Made by a program: the position numbers and the translations under genes | NCBI RefSeq assembly: GCF_001652915.1 | Contig: NZ_BBQI01000076.1 | Coordinates: 1 to 64,000, forward strand | DNA: 64,000 bases | Reading direction: 5' to 3' | DNA from: Cupriavidus sp. D384 | Lineage (GTDB): Bacteria; Pseudomonadota; Gammaproteobacteria; Burkholderiales; Burkholderiaceae | In this document: piece after piece, positions 26,935 through 37,233 of the stretch | Numbering within the stretch: position 1 is the stretch's first letter | Layout of the letters: the number at the start of each line of letters is the position of its first letter | The notes under the pieces: generated by a model | Told to the model about the DNA's origin: nothing | Seen by the model: the letters and a program-made list of their open reading frames with translations, nothing else | Database searches by the model: none

Positions 26935-29900
26935 TCAGTGTCCCCAAAGTGCAGAGGCAAGGTTCTGATTTCTGATCCAGCTGCGTGCACCATGCGTGTT
27001 TTGCAGGTACAGCGACATAAAGCGAATCGTTCCGTTTGTCGGGCGCACAACACTGTGCTTGTGAGCGCCATACAAGTTCACGTAGATTGCATGCACGGTC
27101 CTGGAAGGGAAGATCGCTCTCAATCGAGAATGCTTCTCGGCGGCCATCTCCTGCAACTCCATGCGGTTGAGTCGATCCGTGCTGCGCGCCCAATTTTTCA
27201 TGTCCACCGCAATGAGCGAGTTGTTCGGTGCCACAAGGTAGTAGTCAAAGACTTGATAAATCTCGTCACATCGCGAGTGGGTCGTCGGGTCAAGGTATGC
27301 CAGGCGACCCGGCGAGCTCGCTTCACTCTGGAGATCGAGATCGAACTGCTCACGCATGTACTCCTCGAATTCAAGCTCCGCCAAGTATCCCTTCATGACT
27401 TCAGCCACGAACCACGGTTGGGGTATCCATTTCGTCTTGCCGGCCTGCTCTTCCGTGACGTATCCCACAGCCTGCCGAAGCAGTGTGCGGGACTTGTTCG
27501 ACATGTAGGTGAGCAGGCCATCTGGCACGACACGGCCAATCCAGTCGTATATATCGCTCCCATCGAACGCATCCGTCACGATGACGTCTCGCTTTCCGGC
27601 AATGGAAAACTCGCGCAAGTATGGCTGCGCAGCTAGTGGTGCTCGTTCGAAGCAGCCTTCCCTGTACGCTGCCGGCACCCCACGCGAGTCGAGCTTTCTC
27701 AGGTACTCCGCAGGATTCTTGAACATCGCCTCGTCGAAAAGTGCAGCCCACATTACTCTAACGCCCTCGTCGGATCTGAACCGCTTAGGCAGTTCGCTCG
27801 TGAATCCCCGGAACGCGAGGGCTTTCTTCAGACTTTCGACTGCGTGCTTCTTCCGGTGCTCGTCTGATTCGAAAAGCCGAGTCTCGACGTTGTAGCGGTC
27901 CAAGGCACGTAGTACCTCGCGCTGCGCCGGAGAAGCACGTCTCCGGAGCTCCTTGACGTAGCCGAGACCGAGATGAACGGTACGGGCAGCCTCTGAGCTG
28001 AGGAAGATGTATTGAGTGGGCATCGCCTGCTGCGGCCGTCGCTCGCCGCGGCCGAGTGCCTGGAATACCGTTCGAGTGATGTCTATGACGTGCTCTTTTT
28101 GCAGTCGATCCCACCGATGTCGAGCGTACTGATACAGGAGGTCGCCGCGGGACATCAGGCTCCAGCCTTGACCATCATCTCTGAGAACCTGGACAAAGCT
28201 TTGAAACATCTCCATCGAGAACCCACGCCGGCTCGGACGGGTATGTTTTGTGTAGTACGGATCGTTGAGCAAGCAGAAAAGTTCAAAATCCCGCTCTTCT
28301 CCCTCCAGCTTCGTGACAAAGTTGATGCCGCGAGATGCGGAAGCATAGGCGGACCAGAGCAGCACCTTCTTGCTACTGATGTCAAGGGCGCTTTCCAGCT
28401 CTTCATTGAACTGTCCGGCTTCTTCATCTTGTTCCTCCAAGGCGCCGATCTTGGAAGCGTCCCGTTTCCGGAACCGCTCTGCTTTGTACAGGATGATCGT
28501 AATGTCTTCGTTGTCTGCTCCGCTGGTGCGATACGTAGGCAGCTTGCGTGATCGCACAACGAAGTGATAGCCCGAGTCGTCGCGCTGCGAAACCCAACCG
28601 CCTTCGGTTCTCGCGAGCTTCATCAAGCAGTTGCGCATATGAGAGACGGTCTGGCAGAGCACGATGCCGGATCGGATACTCGTTGACAGCAAGCGATCCA
28701 GACTCGCGACGAGCCCTTCGATCTCGCTGTGCTTGTGACGATTCAAGAATGCGTACGGCCCATCTTCCCCCTCACGAACTACTGCTTTGACCTGCTGAAC
28801 CAGCCCCGCATAGCCCATTGACACACCGAACGTTGACGATGGATCCGAATCCGACAGAATGGTGACCGCCCTGTCCCGGGTCTGCATTAGAGCTTCCGCT
28901 GCTGTAGAAACAACAGAAATCTCCGGCGCGGTCATCTCGAAGAACACACCGCCCTTCTCCTCCAGGACCCGCTTGATCTGCCTGATATTGAACGCACCAG
29001 CCGACGAATCCTCCAATCCACCTGTTGCGCTCATCAGATACATCCCGTTACTGCGCCCAAGGGCTCTACGGACGTCCTCCTCGGGAGTTGCTCGAAGCGT
29101 TGAGATGGAGATCGTCAAGCTAACATCCGAGTCAAGGTTGTACTCTTCTGCCTGATGCCAGCTCTCGCCTAGTGTGACGACGCTCTTTATCTCGCTAAAA
29201 ACAAAATCGTCCGTAACAGCTTCCTCAGAACTTGCCGCTTCCGCAACACCGTCCTCAGAGATGGCACCCTTGAACAACGCGCCTACGTCGGTACGGAAGC
29301 GATGAAGTTTCGGGTAACGCTCGATGTCCTGATTGGAAAACTCGACAGCGGCCTCTCCGCTTCGAGGTGCCAGGACTCGAGCCATAAAGATCACCAGCCC
29401 TAGATAGTCGAGCAAGGTATAGGCATTCTCAGGCGATTCGGCCTCATGGTAGTGCAGGCGAATTGTCTGATGCCCAGTGTCCTTGACCAACTCCACGCGT
29501 CGTAGGAAATCGGTATCCATAACGCTCGCGGTCTCAGTAAAGAAGGTCTGCGCAGGCTGATCGAGAACTTCACCGTATGTTGACCTGGTCATGGTGAAGA
29601 ACTTCTTGTCACACACTAGGTCCGTAACATCCTTGAACGTCTGAAAGGCCGTTCGCCCAGCTCCCCTGATTTTCCAGATGTATTCTCGCAGTTTGGCCAG
29701 CACGTGTGCCTTCTGGCGAAAGCGCCTGAATCCGGACTGCACGTCATTCTTGTCGACCAGTTGCTTGAGAATCTCTAGAAGCTCTGCGTCGTCGAATCGC
29801 GCAGCCGTCTGTTCAGATTTTGTTGCCAACTCGCGTGCGAAGATCTCCGTGCGACGCTCATCCGAGATGAAGCGTGCTTTCGTGCGCTCTCTTTCCAGCT

Positions 29901-31065
29901 CGAATTCTCGATGCACAGCCTCAGCTACATCGGCGATCTGCTCCAGGGAGTCGTACAACTTTCCCGCAAGTACATGGTTGCCATTGCTCCGTTCGAACGC
30001 GAAAGGCCACTTCAGGTCGAAGTACGTAAAGAATTCCGATATCACGATACTGAGGTCGCTTCGGCCGTCCGGGTTGAGCACCGACTTCCGTTGGCTGAAC
30101 AGGTACCAGTACGAGTCCTCTTCCTCGTCCACAAATGTCACGACGCGTGCAGCATCTGCACGCTGGGAGACCTTCCGCCCGAGTTCACTACCATCACGAT
30201 TCAGCTCTTCAAGAAACGCCGGTAGGTTCTCAAAATTCTCCGGCTTGCATCGCTGGCGGGCCTTGTCAAACACGAAGACGCTGTGACTCACCTGGGCCTT
30301 CGAGGCAGTACTGATGATAATGCCAGGCCTGTCGAGGAACGCCTGCAACGGATGAAGCCGTCGCACCATATCGGCGACGGCAGGCTCATCGAGGTACCCT
30401 GGCGATCCTTCTTTACGCTCCCGCGCCGCCAACTCGATCCTGATGAGATCCGCTGTCAGACTGTCCGCAACCGATCGCGCTCGTCTCGCCGCGCGAAGAT
30501 ACGCCGCCTGCGTATCTTCATAGGTGTCGTCGGACGTCGACATGCCAAGATATGGCGACTGCTGGCAGATGACAGATTTAGCACGAAGCTCCGCAAGACG
30601 AGCCATCAGATCATCTTTGCGAGCGGACTGGCCCGTGAGAATCTCCAAATCGCGTACAACCTGAGGCGAGCCATGAATCCAGCTCACCAGCGCCAGAGCT
30701 GCAGCGAAGAACGTACGATCGTTCAGGTGGTAGTCAATGGAATACAGCCGGTACACCGGAACAGCATGTCCAGTGCTTCGGATGGCTGCCTCGATTTCAT
30801 CATCGTATACGTCAGATCGATGATGGGCTTGAATGTCGGACGCGAAACCGGCCACCAGCGACTGCAACGGTGCAATGAAGACTGGAATCACATCCCGATT
30901 CAGCAACAGATCAATGGCGAAGACTGCCGCCGTGTACGTCTTTCCGAAACCGGTGTACCAGTTCAGGAGTTTGACGAAGGGTCTCTCCTCCGCGTGGAGA
31001 AATGGCTCCAGGAAGCCCTTTTGAAATATCTCTGAAGATGTTCGAGACTCTTGTCCATTGCTCAT
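26935..31065 (-). CDS. SF2-type helicase fused to a C-terminal PD-(D/E)XK nuclease
   Basis: A 1,376-residue protein from the ATG at 31065, with GAGGAG ten bases upstream. Helicase motifs: Walker A WYTGFGKTYTAA (GKT near 41-43), motif II VVTFVDEEEDSYW (near 309-320), motif III YLMSATGG (near 677-683), motif V-like SAYASASRGINF (near 904-916) and motif VI-like QALGRGERR (near 1003-1010). The long insert between motifs II and III (about 360 residues) and the DEEED box are unlike DEAD-box proteins and suggest a divergent DinG- or DISARM-like branch. At the C-terminus DEIYQVFDYYLV and SLIAVDMKNWA (Asp1274, Asp1288, Lys1290) give a Mrr-like PD-(D/E)XK core. It starts 55 bases after the DEAD-helicase gene. 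A role in cutting invading DNA is inferred. Confidence 0.8.
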   Translation of the reverse strand: MSNGQESRTSSEIFQKGFLEPFLHAEERPFVKLLNWYTGFGKTYTAAVFAIDLLLNRDVIPVFIAPLQSLVAGFASDIQAHHRSDVYDDEIEAAIRSTGHAVPVYRLYSIDYHLNDRTFFAAALALVSWIHGSPQVVRDLEILTGQSARKDDLMARLAELRAKSVICQQSPYLGMSTSDDTYEDTQAAYLRAARRARSVADSLTADLIRIELAARERKEGSPGYLDEPAVADMVRRLHPLQAFLDRPGIIISTASKAQVSHSVFVFDKARQRCKPENFENLPAFLEELNRDGSELGRKVSQRADAARVVTFVDEEEDSYWYLFSQRKSVLNPDGRSDLSIVISEFFTYFDLKWPFAFERSNGNHVLAGKLYDSLEQIADVAEAVHREFELERERTKARFISDERRTEIFARELATKSEQTAARFDDAELLEILKQLVDKNDVQSGFRRFRQKAHVLAKLREYIWKIRGAGRTAFQTFKDVTDLVCDKKFFTMTRSTYGEVLDQPAQTFFTETASVMDTDFLRRVELVKDTGHQTIRLHYHEAESPENAYTLLDYLGLVIFMARVLAPRSGEAAVEFSNQDIERYPKLHRFRTDVGALFKGAISEDGVAEAASSEEAVTDDFVFSEIKSVVTLGESWHQAEEYNLDSDVSLTISISTLRATPEEDVRRALGRSNGMYLMSATGGLEDSSAGAFNIRQIKRVLEEKGGVFFEMTAPEISVVSTAAEALMQTRDRAVTILSDSDPSSTFGVSMGYAGLVQQVKAVVREGEDGPYAFLNRHKHSEIEGLVASLDRLLSTSIRSGIVLCQTVSHMRNCLMKLARTEGGWVSQRDDSGYHFVVRSRKLPTYRTSGADNEDITIILYKAERFRKRDASKIGALEEQDEEAGQFNEELESALDISSKKVLLWSAYASASRGINFVTKLEGEERDFELFCLLNDPYYTKHTRPSRRGFSMEMFQSFVQVLRDDGQGWSLMSRGDLLYQYARHRWDRLQKEHVIDITRTVFQALGRGERRPQQAMPTQYIFLSSEAARTVHLGLGYVKELRRRASPAQREVLRALDRYNVETRLFESDEHRKKHAVESLKKALAFRGFTSELPKRFRSDEGVRVMWAALFDEAMFKNPAEYLRKLDSRGVPAAYREGCFERAPLAAQPYLREFSIAGKRDVIVTDAFDGSDIYDWIGRVVPDGLLTYMSNKSRTLLRQAVGYVTEEQAGKTKWIPQPWFVAEVMKGYLAELEFEEYMREQFDLDLQSEASSPGRLAYLDPTTHSRCDEIYQVFDYYLVAPNNSLIAVDMKNWARSTDRLNRMELQEMAAEKHSRLRAIFPSRTVHAIYVNLYGAHKHSVVRPTNGTIRFMSLYLQNTHGARSWIRNQNLASALWGH

Positions 31066-31120
31066 CGGGAAAATCTCCTCTCTCAAGGCCGACGTCAACC
31101 GGCCCCGTCAAATTTCGTCG

Positions 31121-33406
31121 CTACCGGTTGCCGGTGTCGTCCTTGACTGCCGCAGATTGATTCACGCTGCGAGCCCAATGCATTGCCTCATCAACGTCTA
31201 GATTCAGGCTGGTATACGAAATGCGCAGCAGGTTCTCGGGAAGCGCCCAGTCCCATTTTTCTCTGAGCAGATTGCTAACATCTGCCAAAAGCACGTCAAT
31301 CGGCGGCGGCTCACTTGCAACGATATCGGAGAGGGTCGTCAGCACGTCGTCTGCCTGCACCTGCCCCTTGACAACCTCGATGCCGGGTCCGGAAGCGAAC
31401 GCGGTATATCCGTATTGGCGATACAAGCACGCAAGTGCCTCGTTTGCAGCATCCCCAAGCCACGTCAACAGTTGGACTTCCTGACCTTGGTCGACCATCA
31501 CGGCGTGGGCGAGATCCCTGGCGGCATAGTTCCTCCGAGCCTCAGCCAGGAACTTCTTTGCTGTGGTGTCAAGGTATGCAGGCACTTCAGACGATTCCAG
31601 AAGCTCGCGCATACGCTCGCGCACGCGCGTGTGAGTTCGGCCGCTCCCTCCCGAGAAAAGCGGCGGTGTTCCACCACCAGCGCGAACTACCACGATCGTC
31701 TTTTGCTCTTCATCGATGCTTTCTACTCGCCAGGTCCTACCCGCAAAGAGAATCCGCTGCCCTTCCATTAGCATCTGGGATACGGGAAGACTCCCCAGTG
31801 TCTTGCCGCCCGACACGATACGAAACTCCTCGTCGGCCGCGAAGGCTGCATAGAACGTGTAGTGATTCACCATTCGCTCACCGACACTTCCGTGCAGAAG
31901 CTCGCCGGAGGATTCCTGCACCAGCAATTCCTTCTCGCCCAGATGGCGAATCAGATCCGCAAATTCGCGCTTGCCCAGGCCTGAAAATGGGGCATCTGGA
32001 GCGCAAAGGGCTCCATACAGGCGCACTATCGTCGCTCCTCCGTTCTGCGCCACATAGGACAGAACCTGCTGTATGAGCGTCGAGTAGTGAGCCCCCTGCG
32101 TTGCTGGCGGCTCAAACCAGCCCTCAAGCAGCAAGGAGAGCATCGCGGCGAACTGAACCGTGTCGAGACGCAACTCCGTGGCAAGCGAGCTCTTTGGGCC
32201 AACGGCATCTTCGATGCTATAGCCGCGGAGAATTGCGGGTTCGCCTTTGCGCCGACCCGACCGGCCCAGGCGCTGACGCAGGCTCGCAACGGAGGGCGGT
32301 GGACCAATCTGCGCAATGCTCTTGACCGCCCCAATGTCTATGCCCAGTTCGAGGGTATTGGTGCAGACAGCCGTGGCAGGAACTGTCTTCTGCTTGAGTG
32401 CGGCCTCCGTCTCCGACCGTATCTCCTTGGAGAGATTGCCATGATGCGGCCAGAATTCATTGGGCACCTGATGTTGCGCACAGAGCTTGCCAAGCAGATG
32501 GGTGTACCGCTCAACCTCACGCCGAGAATTTGGGAAAATTAGGTTGTTTGTTCCACGCAGCACGGTGTAGAGATGCGTTGCTATCGCAGCCGGCATGAGT
32601 GGCTCGTCTGCGTCTTCTTCCTGTTCATCCGCACCATCATCCGTCGCGAGGAATGGTCCGTCAGTGTCTCGCGGCATCTCGCGACGCCTCAACACCAGAG
32701 GTTCCTCATAACCTTTGACAAGGATCTTGAGATCGTTGCCAGGCGCGCGGGATACGACTTCCTTGACAAGCTCACCCTCTCCCGGCCGAAGAAAGCTCTT
32801 TGCCAGCCCCATGTCACCCAAAGTCGCAGACAGTCCAATCCGTGGCACCCGTCTGTCAACGAGCAATTCAAGCCGATGCATGAGAGACTGGAGCTGCTTG
32901 CCTCGTTCTGTCCCGATAAAGGCGTGGAGTTCGTCCACGACAAAGTAGGCAAGCGGTCCAAATGCAGTCGCGACAGAATTGCCTCGATTGCACAGCAACG
33001 CTTCGAGCGACTCTGGCGTAATGAGGAGAACGCCTTGACGCTTCTCTAGAAAGCGCCGCTTCGTCGAGGCAGGCACGTCTCCGTGCCAAGGCCAAACTGG
33101 CACGTCAAGCAACTCGCAGAGCCGATCCAGGCGGCCAAACTGATCATTAATGAGCGCCTTCAGCGGACTGATATACGCGATCAGTCCGGGCGTAGACTGC
33201 TGGACGATATGCGTCAACGCCGGCAGGAACGCGGCTTCGGTCTTGCCAGACGCCGTCGCCGCGGCCACGATGACGTCTTTGTCCGCTGGCAAAATGAGTG
33301 GAATGGCCGCTTCCTGCGCATCGCGCAAGGAATCCCACCCTTCTGCCCAAATGAACCGCTGGATTCTCTCGTCCAGTTGAAAGAAGGAAGAACTATCGCT
33401 GCTCAT
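31121..33406 (-). CDS. Lhr-like DEAD/DEAH helicase, Shango-type
   Basis: A 761-residue SF2 helicase. Walker A AATASGKTEAAFLP (residues 50-63), motif Ia ISPLKALINDQFG, motif Ib LITPESLEALL, motif II DELH (158-161), motif III GLSATLGD, and motif VI SLRQRLGRSGRRKGEP. The text IGPPPSVASLRQRLGRSGRR is typical of Lhr-type helicases. The C-terminal 350 residues contain helical and strand-rich accessory regions of the Lhr kind. It begins 22 bases after the ATPase gene. TerB-protein, ATPase and DEAD helicase in this order match the core of the Shango anti-phage system as I recall it. Confidence 0.88.
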   Translation of the reverse strand: MSSDSSSFFQLDERIQRFIWAEGWDSLRDAQEAAIPLILPADKDVIVAAATASGKTEAAFLPALTHIVQQSTPGLIAYISPLKALINDQFGRLDRLCELLDVPVWPWHGDVPASTKRRFLEKRQGVLLITPESLEALLCNRGNSVATAFGPLAYFVVDELHAFIGTERGKQLQSLMHRLELLVDRRVPRIGLSATLGDMGLAKSFLRPGEGELVKEVVSRAPGNDLKILVKGYEEPLVLRRREMPRDTDGPFLATDDGADEQEEDADEPLMPAAIATHLYTVLRGTNNLIFPNSRREVERYTHLLGKLCAQHQVPNEFWPHHGNLSKEIRSETEAALKQKTVPATAVCTNTLELGIDIGAVKSIAQIGPPPSVASLRQRLGRSGRRKGEPAILRGYSIEDAVGPKSSLATELRLDTVQFAAMLSLLLEGWFEPPATQGAHYSTLIQQVLSYVAQNGGATIVRLYGALCAPDAPFSGLGKREFADLIRHLGEKELLVQESSGELLHGSVGERMVNHYTFYAAFAADEEFRIVSGGKTLGSLPVSQMLMEGQRILFAGRTWRVESIDEEQKTIVVVRAGGGTPPLFSGGSGRTHTRVRERMRELLESSEVPAYLDTTAKKFLAEARRNYAARDLAHAVMVDQGQEVQLLTWLGDAANEALACLYRQYGYTAFASGPGIEVVKGQVQADDVLTTLSDIVASEPPPIDVLLADVSNLLREKWDWALPENLLRISYTSLNLDVDEAMHWARSVNQSAAVKDDTGNR

Positions 33407-33428
33407 CTAATTGACCCGGGCAATGCAG

Positions 33429-34733
33429 TCACATTTTGAACGAGGCAAATTCGTCATCGTCGTCCACGTTGACCATGGTGTCGTTAGCGCCTCCCGCATC
33501 CACCTCAACGGCCACACCGCCGAGCAGTTCCTCCCAAGCGACGCCGGGATTTTGCTCCAGAACGGCAAGCATGTTGATAAATGCAGTGATGGTAGTTCGC
33601 GGCGTGCGGAAGTACGTGTCGCCGATTCGTTTGGAGCAGTGCTCCATGAAACTGAAGATTCCCTGGTCAGGAAGCAACGATTTCTGCTCGTCGCCAAACG
33701 CGTAGACAGTTCGAATTTTCTGCAGCAAGACGTAAAAGTCCTCCGGCGTCAGGCTGGACAGGGGCAATACGGGGCCGCTGAAGTCTACGAGTCCATCGCT
33801 CGCAAACGTATTCTGCGCAAGCCGACTCTGCAAGGCGGGGTAGCTGTACAACCCTCTTCTCGTGTCCAAGAGGAATTCCGGTGTACCACCCAGGACGAAT
33901 CCCAGGCCTACTGCCGCGCCCTGCAGCGAGTCATTGAGGATCCGGAGGATCTGTTCGTAGTTGGAATTCCGTGCTTGCGTGTTGGCCAATTTGTAGAGGT
34001 TTACGAGTTCGTCGAGGCCGACGAGAAGCCCAGCGTACCCCGCCAAGCGGACAAAGCGCGCCATCAACTTGAGCTGGTCATACACCGAAGCGTCGTCGAT
34101 GATCGTGCGAACACCGAGCGCCTGACGAGCGTCCGTTTTCGTCGTGAACTCTCCACGCAGCCAACGAATTGCGTCCGCCTTCAACTGCTCATTGTTTTCA
34201 TCGTGACCACGACAGTAAGCTGCGATGACATCTGCGAAGTCATAGCCGTTGACGAGTTCCGTCAGCTGTTCCAGCTTCTGGCGGAGTACAAACTCCGTCG
34301 ATTGCCCGTTACTCTTCGCTTCGGCCTTTACCGACCCGATAAATTTCTCGACTACGCCTGCCAAAGCACCGCCGTCAGGCTTGGTCCGTGTGGCCAGGTT
34401 GCGCGTGAGTTCGGCGTAAAGCGAGCGGGCCTGTCCGCCTGAAGAATGGAGTCGACGATCAGGGTTCAGGTCCGCATTGGCGACTACCAGCTTCTTTTCG
34501 AGCGCGATCGCTCGTACAAGGTTCAGGAAGAACGTCTTGCCGGCCCCGTATTCCCCGGTTACCACGCGGAAGGCTGAACCACCGTCAGCAATGCGCTCGA
34601 TGTCTTGCACAAGCGTCTCAATCTCTCGCGACCGGCCGACCTGAATCAGGTGCTGTCCGCTACGTGGCACCACTCCCGCACGCAAGGATTGAATGACCGC
34701 GTCACGCTCTTTAGATCGAATAGGACTATTCAT
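33429..34733 (-). CDS. BrxD-like P-loop ATPase, Shango-type
   Basis: A 434-residue ATPase of the DUF2791/BrxD type. Walker A is VVTGEYGAGKTFFLNLVRAI (GKT at 65-67). Walker B is GLLVGLDELVNLYKL (Asp241-Glu242). EIETLVQDIERIADGGSAFR before the P-loop and the sensor-like LGFVLGGTPEFL further on match the family. The acidic C-terminal tail (VNVDDDDEFASF) may be a docking segment. Its ATG overlaps the stop of the TerB gene (ATGA), which argues for coupled translation and a complex of the two products. Confidence 0.85.
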   Translation of the reverse strand: MNSPIRSKERDAVIQSLRAGVVPRSGQHLIQVGRSREIETLVQDIERIADGGSAFRVVTGEYGAGKTFFLNLVRAIALEKKLVVANADLNPDRRLHSSGGQARSLYAELTRNLATRTKPDGGALAGVVEKFIGSVKAEAKSNGQSTEFVLRQKLEQLTELVNGYDFADVIAAYCRGHDENNEQLKADAIRWLRGEFTTKTDARQALGVRTIIDDASVYDQLKLMARFVRLAGYAGLLVGLDELVNLYKLANTQARNSNYEQILRILNDSLQGAAVGLGFVLGGTPEFLLDTRRGLYSYPALQSRLAQNTFASDGLVDFSGPVLPLSSLTPEDFYVLLQKIRTVYAFGDEQKSLLPDQGIFSFMEHCSKRIGDTYFRTPRTTITAFINMLAVLEQNPGVAWEELLGGVAVEVDAGGANDTMVNVDDDDEFASFKM

Positions 34734-37189
34734 GCTGCCAACTTCTCCCGCAATTCAAGGTTGATCTCCACTGGATCATCCCCTTCAAAAAAAGCCATAT
34801 CGTGCGCGTCGAACGCGGCGTCGTTAAGTTGCTCGAGGGCCCCCTCAAGCATCAAATCGAGATCCAGCGCTGCATCAGAAAGCTCTGCCTTGGTCCAATG
34901 TGGACGCGACAGAAGAAGCCGTGCGAGCGAACTATGTGCTTCATCAAGGCCGAGTAGACTATCTTGTTCGACGGTGGGCACCGCATTCGCGGTTGGCGCT
35001 ACCTCGACCATCTCCGCCTCCTCGACAAAGATTGTCGAGAGCATTGCCGACACCGCCTCGCTGTCCTTTTGCAGCGCGGCAATCCGGGACGCGTCTAGCG
35101 TGAAGCCCGCCGCAGCCTTCGCCTCGCCCAGGGCCTGCTTGGCTGCCGGTTCGGAGCCGGTTGCAGCCGCATGAAGCTCCGAGAAGACCTTCTGAGGATC
35201 GACGCCGAGGACCTTGTACACTTTCTCGAGCATCCTGACTTCGACTGGCGAGACCGTTCCATCGGACTGTGCTACCGCAGCGACGAACGATGCGATGCTT
35301 CCTCTGGCCGCGGGATCGAGTGATTCAAGCCTCTTCTTCAGTGCCGTCAACGACGGCGGAGCGACCATGAGAAGACGGAGGTGAGCCACCAATCTTCGCT
35401 GGTTGTTGGGACTCAGGTGACTCCACGACTGAATCTGCTGGTGTAGGTGACTGATTTCCTTAGCCCCGAAATCCCCATCGGAAGTGGCCACGGCAGCTGC
35501 GAGTTGCAGCGCAAGTGCCGCGAGTCGATAGTCTGGTGCGTCACGACTTTGCAGATCATCTGTCGCTGTAACGAAAAGCGCGACCTGATCCTCTGGTTTT
35601 GGCTGCTTGGCTCCGCCGAGTACGTCCGGCTCCATGCCGATGCTCATGCCTTCCAAAATGCGAGCCAATGCAACAGTTCGCTCCCTGCTGAGCGTTGCAG
35701 AGCTGCCCAGCGCCCCCAGAAGCTCTTGGAAAGGCATCGTAACCATGCCTCCATCCATCCGCTCTTTGAGCGCTTCGATCGAACGCTTTGCGGAATCGGG
35801 CCACAGTGCGACAGGCAGCAACAGAAGCGCCTCGACGGTGGACCGGGCCCCAGGGTTGCGCCCCAGATACCTGCTGAGCGGCTCCAGTTCGTTCGTCGCC
35901 GCTTCGGTGATTTCGTGCAGCTTCTTGAACGGTGCGGCGAGCACGCTGACGTCAGGAATATCGCCGAAGGTTAGGCGTGGCTCTTCAACTCCCCGGAATC
36001 CAGCAGAAGCGGCTCGGTAGACAAGCTTGAGCTTGGTCCGATTTCGCGGCAGCACCAATCCGTCGCCAGCTGCAAGATACTTGAGTTTGAACAGGGAATT
36101 GAACTCCTGAGCGCAACGCAGAGTTGGCGTCCGGAGCAGACTTCTCGGATCGAGTTTGATCCAGGCTAATGCGAGATCCGCTGAAATCGCCACGCGATCC
36201 ACGGCTGCCTGGCCAAGCGCCGCTCGAATGTATAAGGGAAGCTCGTATGACCTTGGAGAACTTGGTAGCGGCTGGAGATAGGAGCGTTCTGGCAGGTTCA
36301 CCAGCGTGATCCAGTCCAATAGCGCGGTCCCGTATCCTTGAAACGATCCAGAACGCGGGCCGTAAATGGCGAGGAGCCGCCGCAGTTCCGCTGCGATCGC
36401 TGGCAGATCGGCTCTGGCCGCCTGATCATTTGCCGCGTCGAACACTGCGCGGCGCTCAAGTCCGTAGAAATAGATAAAGACGTATCCGATGTCAGCGTCT
36501 GGATCTGCTCTGCCGGTCGATAGCCAGTTCAAGTACGCCCTGCGAGCGGTGGGCGAGATCGCCGAGTAGCTTGGCCAGTATCCCATCTCCCGCACTGTAT
36601 AGTCGGCTCGTTTCGCGACATCCTTTGATGGATCGATCAAACAAGGATCCACGATGCCGGACGCCGCCTTAAGAGCCGCCCCGACGTAAATCAAGCCACC
36701 CGAGATGGCAACGCCGGCGATCTCCACGCTTTCTGTAGCTGAGAGCCACCTTGCGCGACCAAATTGCGCAGGGGCTGGCGGAATACGAAAGGACTTGCTG
36801 GACTCCGGATTGTGATAGCTCGCGGCAACCAAATCCTCATCGACACCCGCTGAGATCTTGCCGGAGGAGGACTTCACCGCTCCCTGTGCGCTTGCTGACT
36901 TGACGAACTCCCTCTCGCCTTTGTCCGTATTACGCACCGGCTCGCTACTTGCCACAGTCTCCCTAGACTGACCGTAGGAGGCCAAGGGTTCATTGGAATC
37001 CTTGATCGTCGACCCTCTATCGGGGGGCGACTTCTTGCCTCGTCGAAACAGGTAGACAACCAGTCCGACTGCGGTCAACCAGAAAAGCGTTCCACCAATG
37101 TTCTTTGGATTACTTGCCAGCACCACAATAGCGATGACAACAGCAATCCAAATAAGCCCCCCTGAACCCGAACCTTTTGCTTTTGGCAT
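34730..37189 (-). CDS. Membrane-anchored TerB-type protein, Shango-type
   Basis: An 819-residue protein with two N-terminal membrane segments (GLIWIAVVIAIVVLAS at 11-26 and a second at about 32-48), then a serine-rich linker to about 140. The following 300 residues fit a TerB-N region (LNWLSTGRADPDADIGYVFI, FYGLERRAVFD). A TerB-like helical domain lies near 570-690, with LALQLAAAVATSDGDFGAKE and FVAAVAQSDGTVSPVEVRML, two acidic metal-binding-type repeats (SDGDFG, SDGTVS). The end (from about 735) resembles TerB-C. The product would sit at the inner face of the membrane. It overlaps the ATPase gene by four bases and follows the small regulator gene by 44. Confidence 0.82.
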   Translation of the reverse strand: MPKAKGSGSGGLIWIAVVIAIVVLASNPKNIGGTLFWLTAVGLVVYLFRRGKKSPPDRGSTIKDSNEPLASYGQSRETVASSEPVRNTDKGEREFVKSASAQGAVKSSSGKISAGVDEDLVAASYHNPESSKSFRIPPAPAQFGRARWLSATESVEIAGVAISGGLIYVGAALKAASGIVDPCLIDPSKDVAKRADYTVREMGYWPSYSAISPTARRAYLNWLSTGRADPDADIGYVFIYFYGLERRAVFDAANDQAARADLPAIAAELRRLLAIYGPRSGSFQGYGTALLDWITLVNLPERSYLQPLPSSPRSYELPLYIRAALGQAAVDRVAISADLALAWIKLDPRSLLRTPTLRCAQEFNSLFKLKYLAAGDGLVLPRNRTKLKLVYRAASAGFRGVEEPRLTFGDIPDVSVLAAPFKKLHEITEAATNELEPLSRYLGRNPGARSTVEALLLLPVALWPDSAKRSIEALKERMDGGMVTMPFQELLGALGSSATLSRERTVALARILEGMSIGMEPDVLGGAKQPKPEDQVALFVTATDDLQSRDAPDYRLAALALQLAAAVATSDGDFGAKEISHLHQQIQSWSHLSPNNQRRLVAHLRLLMVAPPSLTALKKRLESLDPAARGSIASFVAAVAQSDGTVSPVEVRMLEKVYKVLGVDPQKVFSELHAAATGSEPAAKQALGEAKAAAGFTLDASRIAALQKDSEAVSAMLSTIFVEEAEMVEVAPTANAVPTVEQDSLLGLDEAHSSLARLLLSRPHWTKAELSDAALDLDLMLEGALEQLNDAAFDAHDMAFFEGDDPVEINLELREKLAA

Positions 37190-37233
37190 ACCTACTCTTC
37201 CAGCTTGAGTGACATCCCCGGACGATCCCTCGA

